DNA from: Erpetoichthys calabaricus
Taxonomy: Eukaryota > Chordata > Cladistia > Polypteriformes > Polypteridae
Assembly: GCF_900747795.2 (NCBI RefSeq)
Contig: NC_041408.2
Span: forward strand, 93,656,759 to 93,720,758
Length of the DNA: 64,000 nt
Reading direction: 5' to 3'
The notes beneath the pieces are model-generated. The model made no database searches. It was not told the origin of the DNA and saw only the letters and a program-made list of their open reading frames with translations. Each line of letters begins with the position of its first letter. Within the stretch, counting starts at the first letter, position 1. A program made the position numbers and the translations under genes. This document shows, one piece after another, positions 1-27,777 of the stretch.

Positions 1-176
1 GGAAAATGGATGGATGGATGGATTTATGGGGTGACTACTGTCAGCTGCTGCGGTGGGTTGGCACCCTGCCCGGGATTTGTTCCTGCCTTGTGCCCTGTGT
101 TGGCTGGGATTGGCTCCAGCAGACCCCCGTGACCCTGTAGTTAGGATATAGCTGGTTGGATAATAGATGGATGGAC
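1..176 (+). repeat. 3' part of the dominant tRNA-derived SINE
   Basis: The sequence matches the last part of the full copy at 18622-18980: a block around TTGGCTCCAGCAGACCCC, a stretch near GTGACCCTGT, then a GGAT-rich tail. The 5' part is left of the window. Confidence 0.8.
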
Positions 177-266
177 TACTGTCAGCTGTACAGAGTAGAG
201 TGAAGTTAGTGTGCTAACCAACCTACGTCATGTCAGTCACTGTTAAAAACATCCTTCTCTCTAAAG

Positions 267-380
267 GAGCAGTATGAACAGGTCCTCAGGAGAATGGAGG
301 AAGGCATGCAAGACGTTGAATCCAAACTGAAGAACGTGCGTGAGATACTTCAAGAGAAGGTCGCACAGCTTAAAGAACAG
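267..380 (+). CDS. ninl: NINL, penultimate coding exon (partial gene)
   Basis: This 114-bp exon is preceded by a CTAAAG acceptor and followed by a GTGAGC donor, and is open throughout in one frame (38 codons, phase 0 at both ends). It encodes a charged, heptad-like coiled coil beginning EQYEQVLRRMEEGMQDVE and ending VAQLKEQ. Read into the next exon it gives a typical ninein-family C-terminal coiled coil. Ninein-like protein is a centrosomal protein that helps nucleate and anchor microtubules. The choice of NINL over NIN rests on the C-terminal residues of the next exon and on the neighbours GINS1 and ABHD12, which flank NINL in human as I recall. The rest of the gene lies left of the window. 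Confidence 0.85.
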
Positions 381-716
381 GTGAGCTTGGCCAAAGCTGA
401 AAGACATCCGTACTGTGACAGGGACACCTCAGGGTGCCACCTTAAACATAACAAGCAAGCGCTTTATATCAAACTAGTCATTTAGCCCGTTACAATAACG
501 GGCGCTAGAACAGTAGTGCATAAACATTAGTAGGAACAGTCTATATTAAATGGCAAGGGACTTTGACCTCATTCTTTTTGTTGGTCGTATTTTTCTTTCT
601 TTCAGCCTTTCTTTTGTTGATGTTTACTTGCTGAGCTGACCGTTCTTCGTGGGCTGCCGCCGTGTATTGTGTGCCTTTAATTTTCTGTGACAGTAATACT
701 GTCTTGTACGGCTCTA

Positions 717-931
717 TTCAATAAGGGTGCGCACAAAAAGGCGAGCTTCAAAAGGGCGACCTCAATTGAGCGTGGCGAATAAAGGAGTTCGTAGATAATT
801 TAGTTCAAATGACTCTGGAATATGTGAAGGGCAAGAAAGGTGCAGATCTTTATTTACGTGCGCCTATATTCGCTGCGCCCCATTGAGGTCGCCCTTTTGA
901 GGCTCGCCTTTTTATGCGCGCCCTTATTGAA
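717..931. mobile_element. Palindromic MITE/foldback nested in the Helitron
   Basis: Two arms of about 56 bp (717-772 and 876-931) are inverted copies of each other with about five mismatches. Both begin TTCAATAAGGG at the outer edge and carry the core AAAAGGGCGACCTCAAT. The loop is about 100 bp and has no coding capacity. No target-site duplication is clear, because the element sits in a field of short direct repeats. The family is not recognised. It could be a MITE of a TIR transposon or a palindrome formed locally. Confidence 0.7.
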
Positions 932-1193
932 GGATGCCGTCTTGTACACCTGCTGTCTTGTACGTCCGTAATATGCCTTTAATCTCCTCTGACAGTAATA
1001 CTGGCTTGTATGTGGCTGTAATATGCCTCACTGTATTGTGTACCTTTAATTTCCTCTCGCAGTAATACTGGTTTGTATTTCCGTAAAACGCCTCTAACTT
1101 TCTCTGACAGTAATATCGCACATCGCACGGTGCCCCGCGCATGCGCACTTCACCAGAAGACACACACACACGGACACCTGGACGCACAAAGGG

Positions 1194-1197
<4 letters not shown>

Positions 1198-1231
<34 letters not shown>
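1198..1231. repeat. (TA)n microsatellite
   Basis: An uninterrupted TA run of about 34 bp directly inside the Helitron 5' end. AT-rich simple repeats are common at this position in vertebrate Helitrons. Confidence 0.95.
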
Positions 1232-1233
<2 letters not shown>

Positions 1234-1850
1234 TGGTCGCTTATTACATCAAAGTAAACACAAGGGAGGGACGATGAAAGGGGATGTGCTGCCTACTGCC
1301 ACTTCTGGGCCTCGCTTCACTGGGTTCATCCCAGTCAGCTTAGTGGGAGGGGGGGGGGTCTAGCCCATTTACAGTATATCCTATTCACAAGCATCACATA
1401 ACTCGCTCAGTCATGCTGGCCACTCCGTCTCCTAATGCTGAGCTCTGACGGCTGGCCCAGGGCCTGGAACCACTTCTGGCATGGAGAGGCCTCTAGAAGG
1501 TTCTGTAACATTGAGATGCCACCTAAAACAAGTGCTGGGTTAAAGCCTTCTGCTCCTACACATGGACCAGGGTTTCATTTGAAAAGACAGACAAACAGTG
1601 TATCGTGTATCTTAGCTGTGGATGCGGATAAGCCTGCTTCTTGACTTTGATTTTTAAATCACAATTTTGGTTTTGACGTTCGGCTTCATGTTGTCTTGGC
1701 ATTTCACCCGAGTCTGCTTTTCAGCTTCTAGTGACTTCCTTGGTACCAGACCGTTATTTCTGAGTCACTGACGAGTGGGAATGAGTTATGGTTGATGGAC
1801 TCTTCTGGCCTCCTCCTTACTCACTCTCGTCTGTCTATGTCTCCACACAG

Positions 1851-2042
1851 CTGGACAAGAACACCCGGTCAGACCTGCTGCTCAAGGACCTCTACGTGGA
1901 GAACTCCCAGCTCATGAAGGCCTTGCAGGTAACGGAGCAGCGGCAGAAAAGTGCGGAGAAGAAGAATTTCCAGCTTGAAGAGAAGATCGCTGCTCTGAAC
2001 AAACTTTTGTGTAAAATCACGCCGGTGTCGCTGACCGCATAG
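1851..2042 (+). CDS. ninl: NINL, last coding exon with stop codon
   Basis: The exon follows a clean polypyrimidine tract and CAG acceptor and runs in frame from the exon at 267-380 to a TAG at 2040-2042. Its 63 residues start LDKNTRSDLLLKDLYVENSQ, continue as an Ala/Leu/Lys/Glu-rich coiled coil (LMKALQVTEQRQ, then LEEKIAALNKLL) and end ITPVSLTA. From memory, human NINL ends with a closely similar stretch (LLKDLYVENAH... LEEKVRALNKLV ... ALSV), and this supports NINL rather than ninein. The coiled coil runs almost to the last residue, as expected of the family. The exact human alignment could not be run here. Confidence 0.9.
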   Translation: MDKNTRSDLLLKDLYVENSQLMKALQVTEQRQKSAEKKNFQLEEKIAALNKLLCKITPVSLTA

Positions 2043-2890
2043 TGCAGGCTGCTTACTGCCTGTAAGTCTTAATTGGCACCTTCTCCCTTTTTGAGGTACA
2101 TAACTAGTGGGACGGGCCCCCAATGGGGTGACTCCCTTCAGATTATATAGCGCCACCAGCATAGCTAGAAACTCATTTTCCTTTGGCCCAGAGGCACTTT
2201 GAAACCAGTTAGTGAAAAGCGGACAAGGAGGCAACTGTGAGACGTAACTGGTAAGCACTGGGAGAGTAGAGACAACTGGAGCTACCGAAGTACCCAACAC
2301 TGTGCCAATGGGAGACGTAGGCAAAGTTTATTAGTGTGTTAGCAAACGATGGGAGGCATCACAGGCCGCAATATGACGAGAGTGGCTCAACTACTTCATT
2401 ACTACCCTCTCACTTATTTCTTTAGGCCTTACCTTAGGAATGGTGCCCGCTGCCCACTCAGTTTATAAGCCAGACGTTAGGACTGACTGGCTGAGGGGGG
2501 GTCCAGCACCTCCCACCTCAGTCAGATGTGATTGGTAGACGCTGGACGTGGTGGCCAAATAGGAGACTGAGGAGCACGAGTAAGAGTGCACAGTTAGACA
2601 CGTGGACACTCCATTAATAACCAAAAGACAGTATTTTATTTGGCACAGATGTGCGAAGATCATTTTATCGCCATTGTGGCTTTATGGTGTGAATAATGAC
2701 GTTCTGTACAGTTTTTATACAAGAGAAATGAAGTATGTACATATTTACATTTTTAACGCAATGCACTGCTGCGTGGAAGTGACCTTCTTTATCACTGTGC
2801 ATCACTTTATGGCACAAATTGAATACATATGTTATGATACACACTTTGTAAATATTAAGATACAAATTTTAAAGCTGTTTTACCAATAAA
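2043..2890 (+). other. NINL 3' UTR with polyadenylation signal
   Basis: The stretch after the NINL stop has no credible coding frame. An AATAAA hexamer at 2885-2890 is the first strong plus-strand polyadenylation signal, giving a 3' UTR of about 0.85 kb. No splice sites or repeat families are obvious inside it. The UTR end is inferred from the hexamer only. Confidence 0.5.
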
Positions 2891-3036
2891 ATGTGAGCAC
2901 TAAAGTAAAAACATTTTACCTGTTTTTATGAACTGTGGGGCTCATAATTGTAGAGATGCTGATGAAGAATGTAAGAAACAAGAGGAGACCATTCAGGGCA
3001 TCTGTCACTCGTCTGTGCAGCTAATAGCTAACATTA

Positions 3037-3870
3037 CATTTATTTGAGTGGCAGACACTTTCATCCAAAGCGACTTACAAAAGAGGTAAACGTAATTGAG
3101 TAACATTTGCGTTAGGGCCTGTTTGTTCAGCAAGTGTAATAAGATGGGTAGCAAAAGTTGATTGCCACAAATGAAAAGATGTGATAACTAATAATTTATA
3201 ATCATAGATTATAATCGATAAAGCAAGCAACAAATTAACCAACACTGTAAAGGGGCACAGAGCAAAGGATCTTCAATCGCTTCTTGAATCCATTGAGGGA
3301 GTCAGCAGTATGGATGGAGGTGGGCAGCCAGTTCCACCAGCTAGGAACTATGCAGGAAGAGAGTCTGAATTGAGATTTGATGCTACACAGAGGTGGCATC
3401 ACCCGAAGCTGCTCCCTACCCAGACCTGAGTGGGCGAGGAGGAGCACAGTGTCTCCATTTACTCAGGCACTGACCCACTGACTACTCTTTATGCCAGCAT
3501 CAGGGATTTGAACTTACTGTGTGCTGCTACAGAGAGCCAATGTAGCGACCCAAAGAGAGGAGTGACGTGTGCTCATCTTGGGTGGTTCTGCGGTGGCTTG
3601 ATAGCACATTTGGCTGCTCCTGCCAGGAGCGAATTGCAGTAGTCCAGAAGCTACAAGAGCAAAGCCTGGACCAGAGGTTGTGCTGCATGCTCTGTCAGAG
3701 AAGATCTGATCTTGTGGACGGTGAACAGATCTTCTTTAAGGATGTCAGGATTTTGATTTCAACTCCACGTCCTGGTAGTTTGCTCCAGATTGCCACAACA
3801 CTTTGCATAAAGAAGTGCTTTCTAGTTTCAGTCCTAAACGTATTCATTCCCTATTAATATCCACCGAGTA
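3037..3870 (-). mobile_element. L2-like LINE remnant, ORF2 C-terminus and 3' UTR
   Basis: On the minus strand, 3447-3235 encodes a segment resembling the C-terminal end of fish L2-clade ORF2 proteins, including FRLSSCIVPSWWNWLPTSI and FKKRLKI. Below it, at 3037-3090, is the reverse complement of the familiar fish L2 tail (around GTAAGTCGCTTTGGATGAAA). The 3450-3870 part is probably older LINE sequence but is not clearly coding. It lies between NINL and GINS1. Confidence 0.6.
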
Positions 3871-4819
3871 TGCGACTCACCCTCAAGTTGAAGGAATAAT
3901 TCAACCAAAGGTCTCATCTTACACATGATTACAACCATCTAGTTCATATTAATTAGTCCTTGGTCTCTTTAAATGAATCCCATCTAGAATGGAGTCACAG
4001 GCACAAATTGATGTTCCCAGGGAATTAAATGAATCGGGTAAACAGAGATGGGGTCATCTAAAACGAATGGTCCTGTGACAATGAAGTGGACTAATCAGAT
4101 TTGAAAATATTGTCACATATGGAAAAGTGTGGGAAGTCAGACATAAACAAGGGGCAATCTTCACAGTGTGACTCTAGGACCATGAGGTAGTGATGCCAAC
4201 CTCTGTGCCACCATGGTGCCAAAAAGGAAAATGTGCTTGGTTGTCACCGGGCCCAAAGCATACAGGAGCTGCTGGTAAACCTTTGGTCATTTATGAAGCT
4301 ACAGACAATGACTGGCACCCTCACGTCACCTGCTCTCCAAAATGTACACGTCAATTACCAAATTCCTTGAAATATTAATTATGTATCCCCTTCTGGACAC
4401 CAATAGGAGACAAGCCTGGATGCCTGTGACGAATGTTCATCCTTATATAGTGGAAATGCGGACTGCTGCTTGTGGGCCACGTAACTAATCAGTCCCCTAA
4501 TGGTGGACATGTAAGAAAGAAAAAAGGGGTACTCACTAGTGATGGCACTGACGCGTGCTGATGTGTTGATTGGCACATGCAAGTAAAAATGTCACTGTAC
4601 TCTGTACCCAGGACAATGACGCTATACAGTAAACCTATAGAAGATAGGAAAGGTGATATTAGCATATATAAATACATAAATACATAAAATGTGCTATATG
4701 AGAAAAATATGAAATACACTAGTAAACCAGATAACAAAAATAAACAAAAATAAGAGATAAATATAAAAGCTGCTATAGTTAAACACAGGAAAGCTGATAT
4801 TATGTATTTATTATTATCA

Positions 4820-5000
4820 TCTTCATAGATGCAACAAAGGAGGAGGAGGTTAGGAGCAGGCGCTGATACAGCACATCGCCGCACCCACCACATGACAAAC
4901 CAACTGAGGACCCCAGGTTAGGACCCGAGTGCCGCCATGCAACGGGTGACACCACAGCACCACACCAGTTCAGATGGAATGGAACCAGTATTTGGTCAAC
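4820..5000 (-). repeat. SINE-like repeat, copy 1
   Basis: A block with CATGACAAACCAACTG and GACCCGAGTGCC followed by GGGTGACACC also occurs, more degraded, at 12925-13050. Two dispersed copies show it is an interspersed repeat. The family is not identified with certainty. Confidence 0.45.
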
Positions 5001-5099
5001 CGGAATAAAATTCAACATATATATATAAAGAAAAGTGCTATATGTATCTATATATATATTCATTGCATTCATAGTCTTGAGTCTCGACAACCTGAATTG

Positions 5100-5262
5100 T
5101 GTGGGTGGTTACCTACCAGGTAACGCTTGTGGTTGGTGTCCGAGGTTCGATTCCCCAAAAGGGGAGCAGTAGAGTGTGTACGCCTGATGAGCCCAAATGA
5201 GAGCGAAACACGTGTTGCGTACTCTTTGCATTATTTAACAGTAAACTATGCAATAATATATA
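5100..5262 (+). repeat. tRNA-like interspersed repeat
   Basis: It contains a near-consensus pol III B box (GGTTCGATTCC, near 5144), a segment near GCGAAACACGTGTTGCGTAC and a (TA)n end. It looks like a SINE or the tail of a retroelement common in fish. No cloverleaf can be drawn, so it is not called a tRNA gene. Confidence 0.45.
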
Positions 5263-5267
5263 TATAT

Positions 5268-5425
5268 ATAGTACCAGGGTGTTGTACCGTGTTAGCCATT
5301 ATGAATGTAGAGAAAAGCCAAGCAAAATGACACCTTTTATTGGCTAACTAAAAAGATTACAATATGGAAGGTTTCGAGGCAACTCGGGGCCCCTTCTTCA
5401 GGCAATATAGAATAAAAATAAAAGC
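5268..5425 (+). repeat. Interspersed repeat with 'TTTTATTGGCTAACT' core
   Basis: A segment containing ACACCTTTTATTGGCTAACT and GGCCCCTTCTTCAGGC is one I recall as a high-copy repeat in several fish and amphibian genomes. The class is not certain from sequence alone. Confidence 0.5.
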
Positions 5426-5775
5426 GGTATCTGCACACTTACCATGCCATGGCATCTTCACCTCCATACACACTAACAAACCAAATTCATTTCACTGCCT
5501 GTTCTCAGTCCCATTGCATCACATTTTTTGTAACATTCTTCCCCCTCCTGGCATCATCTGGAACTGCACACAAGCCTCTGCTCACAACACCAATTTATAA
5601 AAGAGCTGTCCCAGGCAGTAGAGGAGAGGTTGTGTGCTGTTTGAGGTCATGTGGAGGAGTGCTAAGTTGACAAGTGTGAAAATAAGAGGAAGAAATGTTG
5701 AGAGAAAAATAAATAATACATTGCATAATGTGTCTTTGAGGGGAGGAAAAACAAGAAAGGATGATACCAATGCAG

Positions 5776-5781
5776 TTTATT
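5776..5781 (-). other. GINS1 polyadenylation signal
   Basis: The plus strand reads TTTATT, that is AATAAA on the GINS1 strand, 92 bp after the stop codon. It is the first good hexamer downstream of the coding end. Confidence 0.6.
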
Positions 5782-5872
5782 TAGAACAGACAAGTGAAAA
5801 CATATTTACAAAATGCTGGATAGAACACCAGTTATGAAAAAAAAAATGAAAGTGACCCCCCCACCACTCTGG

Positions 5873-23182
<17,310 letters not shown>

Positions 23183-23300
23183 CCTGACAGCAGGGCCAAC
23201 AGCACACAGCGCCGGGTTCTGTAGCGATCCGCTCAGGATTCGCGCTCACAATATCAACCAATTGAAAAGACGAATTTGGTTCGAGGGGCGGAGATAAGGG
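23183..23300 (-). promoter_or_regulatory. GINS1 5' UTR and proximal promoter
   Basis: Just upstream of the GINS1 start the sequence is CpG-rich. It has a GC box (GGGGCGG, 23285-23291) and a CCAAT box (23258-23262, read as ATTGG on the gene strand). No TATA box is evident, as is usual for replication genes. The transcription start is not known. Confidence 0.5.
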
Positions 23301-23919
23301 TACCTGGTGGGGACAAACTTCTTGGGTTCCCACAATGGTTTGCGCTTAAAGGGTAAGTCGTGCTTTTGGCCTGCGTGGTCCGCGTTGCAGTGGTTATTGA
23401 GTAAAGTGCACTGGGGACAGGATGTCGGATTTTATCCAAAACTGAGCGGCGCTAATGTTAGGCGTAATGAGCAGCTGTGTGAGTGTCGTATACGAAACTA
23501 ATGCTAGTAAAACTGATTTGTAAACGTGATCAACAGTAACGTATACATGAAGCTAAGCAATGCTTCTGTGTGTTTAATACTATTCATTAATTTTCAAAAC
23601 CCACTTTATGGTAAGAAGATCACGGGGTTATTATTATTATCATTATAATTACGTTACTTATGAAAGTTTATTATTCCGGTAGCAGTGGGTGACAGGGCGG
23701 GGCACTGGATAAGCAGGTTAGCAAGTTTAAGTTTGAGAAATGGGCAAGTCAAGTAGCACGTTAATATGTAGAATGTTCGCGATGTTTGTTTTACCTCTAA
23801 AGTGTGTAGATGATCGCATCCGTGTGTGATTATTTTATTTTGTGGGGGCAGTGATTAGCATTTATAAATGTATTTTACTCGTCGCGTGCAGCTGTCAATC
23901 TGTATTTGTTAGTGTTTTA

Positions 23920-23990
23920 AGACCCGCCCCTATACTTCATTGACCAATCACACTATTGATCTGGGAGCAAGATTTGAATGCTGATTGGTA
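23920..23990. promoter_or_regulatory. GC box plus two CCAAT boxes
   Basis: CCGCCCC at 23924-23930, CCAAT at 23944-23948 and ATTGG at 23984-23988 lie within 65 bp, about 750 bp upstream of the GINS1 start. They could mark a distal promoter or a divergent noncoding promoter. No transcript can be inferred from sequence alone. Confidence 0.3.
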
Positions 23991-23999
23991 GGAATCCAT

Positions 24000-25600
24000 A
24001 GTCGAGGAATGGAGAAGTGATCTCGTCAACGTAAAATACCCCAAACTGCACAGATGTATATAAAACGTAAAAAATGGTTTAAATGTGAGTTTAGTATCAC
24101 GTAACAGAGAAGAAATAGTCAACATGAGGAGTCTCTTATCAGTCAATAACATAGCCAGTGTACTCTGAGCCACCTGGCGTAGAATAAAGTGCAGATGCAG
24201 TCACTAAATCAATTCCACAGGGGAAAAAATGTTGCCCGCAAGCCCAGAATTTCAGCTAGTAAACCCATCGCGAGGAGAACTTGATATACACACAAGGACC
24301 TAGCATGGCTGTCCAAGGGGGCTTGCTACTTTGCTCCCTCATGCATTCCTGGAAGTTGTGCAGATATAGACACTGCCCATAGTGCACGTTACATGTGCCT
24401 CTTCTGGGAATGCCCTACCCCACAGTCCCAGCTGGACACCCTAGAGCAGGACTTGAAAAATTCAGTAGCTTCCACCTGCCGACCTCCAGAACTCCACTTC
24501 ATTGAGGAACCTACCAAAGTGTACACATCCTATGATGCTTAGCATCCTCTACATCATACACTAGTGATATTATGTGATACACCCAGTCATTTGTGTCTTT
24601 CTCAACACACATTTTGAAGATGCTTCATTCTCATTAAACACCCTTGTTTTTAACCATTGCTCCTTCACATAGATATCGAGTCCCCCCCTGCCTTTTCCAC
24701 TCCGTCTGGTTGTATCAGATGAACCCCATCCAGCATTAAGATAACATCTGAAATAAGACGTTTTTCTCCACAGTATCCACAAATGCCACAGTACCTTTAC
24801 TCCCAGTGATTTTCCGTGAGCTGTGACCGTTCATCTGACTTATTTAAAAGTGATCCAACATTCCTCATTATATGGATGCAGGCCAGAACTGAAAGCTTTC
24901 CACCTTTTATCCTCACTGCAGATCTTCACCGTTTCCATCCTCGGCGGGGCTGCTCCTTCTATAAGGTGTAACTAGGCGGCAATGATTGCTGTGCTACTGG
25001 CTGAGCTGCGGGAACATTTAACATACCCTGTGGTACGGCCTTCAGGGTCTCTTACATTCTTAGATGTTGTAGATGTAAGGCAGCCTTCAGATCCTCTACG
25101 CTCACCTTATGACATTTCTCAAATCCACAATTTGTCTGAAAGGAAGCTGGAGATGTGCCGACGCTTAGATTTGCAAAGGCAGCAGCATGTCTTCAATTTA
25201 AAAATCTATTTAAAAATTTATAGTGAAAAGCCAGATGCCAGATCACATATAATCCTAACATTAATAATTTATAAAAAACTCGAAAAAATAAAAAACTCTG
25301 CAGTATGTAATCCTGAATATGAGATTTAGGACGGCAGTCTTCAGTTGCAGTGGAGCAGGTTTTCACTTCCACCAAGTTTTTAATTAGAAGTCATTTGTTG
25401 CTACAAAAGCAGCATAGACTTTTTGGGCTTTATGTTAGTTAGCCCACCTGTTAAGATTCAGAACCCTTACTTGCTTATTTTAGTTTTAAGCAGCTGCATT
25501 CAGATTTTGATTGCTTCCTAATTTTCATACCAAGCTTCCAATTTTTAATAAGGTCCAAAGGTCAAAAGAACTGTTAGTTAATCAGCAAACATGGTGCCTT
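24000..25600. other. Unassigned intergenic sequence
   Basis: No repeat family, exon or RNA gene was recognised. A 115-codon frame at 24982-25329 has no family features and low-complexity Lys/Ile content at its end, so it is not called. Confidence 0.5.
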
Positions 25601-25967
25601 TGTGTATATTCATCATGAGATATCTCTCTATTGTAAAAGAAAATCACGAGACGAGACTATTTCAAAGAGATTTTCTCAAGTCTCGCCCTCCTGTCAACGA
25701 TTTATGGTTCATGGCCCACGCCCGCGGTCCTCTCACCTCTCATTCGTGTGAATGCTTTTGTCATCACAGTTCCTGCTCTTTCAGCTCTTATACATTTTTA
25801 CGTTTTCCTCACTTTAAGTTCCCAATTAAAGAAGACGTATTATGTCCCAAATCTTATTGAAGAATTTCATCCCGAAGGGTTATCAACAGAAGAAATGAGT
25901 ACAGGGGCAATCCTAGCACCGAGAAACGATGAAGTGAAATGAATTAATGTAAAAATTGTCAATTGGT

Positions 25968-26041
25968 CTTCCCTGCTTAGGCTGCTGCCCCTGCAACCTG
26001 ACTTCGGATAAGCGGTGGACAATGGATAGATGGATGGATGG
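25968..26041 (+). repeat. 5'-truncated SINE piece in the Helitron
   Basis: 74 bp (CAACCTGACTTCGGATAAGC then a GGAT tail) bounded by a 13-bp duplication ATTGTCAATTGGT (25955-25967, 26042-26054). It inserted after the Helitron. Confidence 0.8.
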
Positions 26042-26061
26042 ATTGTCAATTGGTTACGCAG

Positions 26062-26190
26062 CATCCATCCATCCATTTGCCAACACGTTGAATCCAAACA
26101 CAGGGTCACGGGGGTCTGCTGGAGCCAATCTCAGCCAACACAGGGCACAAGGCAGGAACCAAACCCAGGCAGGGCGCCAACCCACCACAG
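26062..26190 (-). repeat. 5'-truncated dominant SINE in the Helitron
   Basis: 129 bp of the dominant SINE 3' half in minus orientation, bounded by TGGTTACGCAG (26051-26061) and TGGTTACACAG (26191-26201), one mismatch in 11. The duplication overlaps that of the neighbouring SINE piece, so this one came second or used the same weak site. Confidence 0.8.
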
Positions 26191-26989
26191 TGGTTACACA
26201 GCAAATTGGTTAAATTCGTATCAGTAGACTCTGCTGAAACAGTTGGTGGTGATGTTGCAGAAGATGAAAACATCAACTTACAATATCACGTAGAATATCT
26301 ACAACTATCAACACCGTACAGTCTTCCACTGGCCGAATTACTGTTGAAAGAAGGATGAATCCAAGAAAGGTAATGTAGTACATCTTCAGGGGATAACATT
26401 AGACACCAAAGGAGATGTTAATATGCCATTCATATTAAAACGTTAACAGTTTCCCGTTAGAACAGATTTTGCAAAGACAACAAATCACAGGGACAAACAT
26501 TCAAAAAAGTCGGTTTATTTATTAGAGAGAGAGAAACGAAATTCACTCACAGCATTTATACATTGCGTTGTCATGAAGAAAGTCCAAACGCAGAATCAAA
26601 ATTCAATGCGATAATGACAAAAAGTTAATTCAAAAAATTGTTTTTACTGAAGTTTTACAGTAAAAGTGTAAGCTTAAAAAGTATTTGCGTGTTAATTTCA
26701 AATCCAAACAGAATGAAATCGTATAACGCAACGAATAACTCAGTTTCATGGGTTACTCATGTGGCCAAATCAGCCTGACAAGTTTCATTAAAATCTGTGA
26801 GGTCCAAAAGTGTGACCCGTCTGCCGTAAACACACAAGTTCTTATATCGAGTTTTCTTTTATGACTCTTGATGTTTGCTCTCGAAATCTTGGAATGCACA
26901 AGTTTTATAAACGTGACCCTAGGAATTCATTTTTGGGCACACAAGAAACTTTTCAGTGTAACCAGAATCTTGGACGGCCAAGAAGGTGT

Positions 26990-27500
26990 GCGCCACAGAC
27001 CTTTATGCTGTGGAAGTTCAGCCCCGAACACAGACAGACAGACACCAGATGTCCAAAAACACACACGTTTAATACTTCTCTTTAGTGTACAACACCTCAC
27101 AATGCTCGATTCAGACAAATACTTTCTCTCTTTTTCTACTCTTCTGTCGCCCTCACTCCTTCTCTCACAAGCTCTGTCTTCTTCCTCCTGACTCTGGCTC
27201 ATCTAATGGAGTGAGGCGGCCCCTTTTATAATGCCCCAGATGTGTTCAAGGTGCTTCGCAATGATCTTCTGGCAGCACTTCCGGTTGTGGCGGAAGTGCT
27301 GCAGTCCAGGACTCCATAATTCTCCGGGTGCCCCCTGGCGGTGGCCACGGACCCCCAACAGGGTTGAGCTTCCAAGCCCTGATCCTGTGGCCCCGATGCA
27401 GACTAGGACAGCTTCCCTCTCGCGGTCCAGGGGAGGTATTGTCCCTCTCCTGGTCCTTCCAGGCGTCCCGTGCGAATTCTCGTTTTTGCCAGCCTAGCAA
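26990..27500 (-). mobile_element. LTR-like fossil, copy 1
   Basis: On the minus strand it shows a promoter-like CATTATAAAAGGGGCC, an Arg/Glu-codon-like purine-rich stretch, and a downstream A-rich end. The same layout occurs at 52790-53215, 55385-55640 and 56800-57320. It is best read as a solo LTR or related fragment of an old LTR retrotransposon family. Edges are approximate; no internal coding region accompanies it. Confidence 0.4.
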
Positions 27501-27777
27501 AGGTATGCAAACATGGTGTCACGTGATGGCAGCAGGCTAAGATGATTGTAACCCCACTGGAATGTTTCAAAATCGTCAAAGTTATCACAAAAATGGGAAG
27601 AAAAAAACAAAAAAAAAAGCTAAGAACGTTCAAAAATACCTGCAGGAAAGTTGAAAAAGGCCACAGCATTATGACAGTAATATTTTATGTCCCTTGGTCT
27701 GACCCCCCAGGCTGCCCCTGGAGTGGCAAGACACAAATGAAATGTCTAAAACCTGGCAGGTGAGAAGCACCCGCGTG

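Larger units (their letters stand above)
474..1233 (-). mobile_element. Non-autonomous Helitron in the last NINL intron
   Basis: Read on the minus strand, the element starts with TC at 1233-1232 and ends with CTAG at 477-474. An 8-bp perfect hairpin (485-492 with 496-503, loop CAA) stands 11 bases before the 3' end. The flanking bases are A on the 5' side and T on the 3' side, which is the classic Helitron A|T target with no target duplication. Just inside the 5' end lies a (TA)n tract. The interior has several diverged direct repeats of about 50-60 bp built around CAGTAATACTG, and a separate palindromic element at 717-931. There is no Rep/helicase coding, so the element is non-autonomous. 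It lies wholly inside the intron 381-1850. Confidence 0.75.
2891..5775. other. NINL-GINS1 tail-to-tail intergenic gap
   Basis: About 2.9 kb between the two polyadenylation signals. It holds the L2-like remnant, three SINE-type repeats and unassigned AT-rich sequence. No host exon is visible on either strand. Confidence 0.6.
25623..26600 (+). mobile_element. Internally deleted Helitron with helicase end
   Basis: The 5' end TCTCTCTATTGTAAAAGAAA is one known from vertebrate Helitrons, and an A precedes the TC. The 5' noncoding part joins directly to the helicase C-terminus: [10 protein letters not shown] near 25912-25941, then AETVGGDVAEDENINLQYHV near 26236, ITLDTKGDVNMPF near 26394, and a decayed QFPVRTDFAKT. 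Most of Rep and the helicase is missing. Two SINE pieces are inserted (25968-26041, 26062-26190). The 3' terminus was not found, so the right edge is approximate. Confidence 0.75.

Noticed and set aside
4489-4893. 134-codon hydrophobic minus-strand frame
   Set aside because: It arises from AT-rich sequence read as Phe/Ile/Tyr/Ser and has no start context, splice support or family features.
24982-25329. 115-codon plus-strand frame in the GINS1-ABHD12 gap
   Set aside because: No recognisable motif, ends in Lys/Ile-rich AT sequence, and no splice sites support it.
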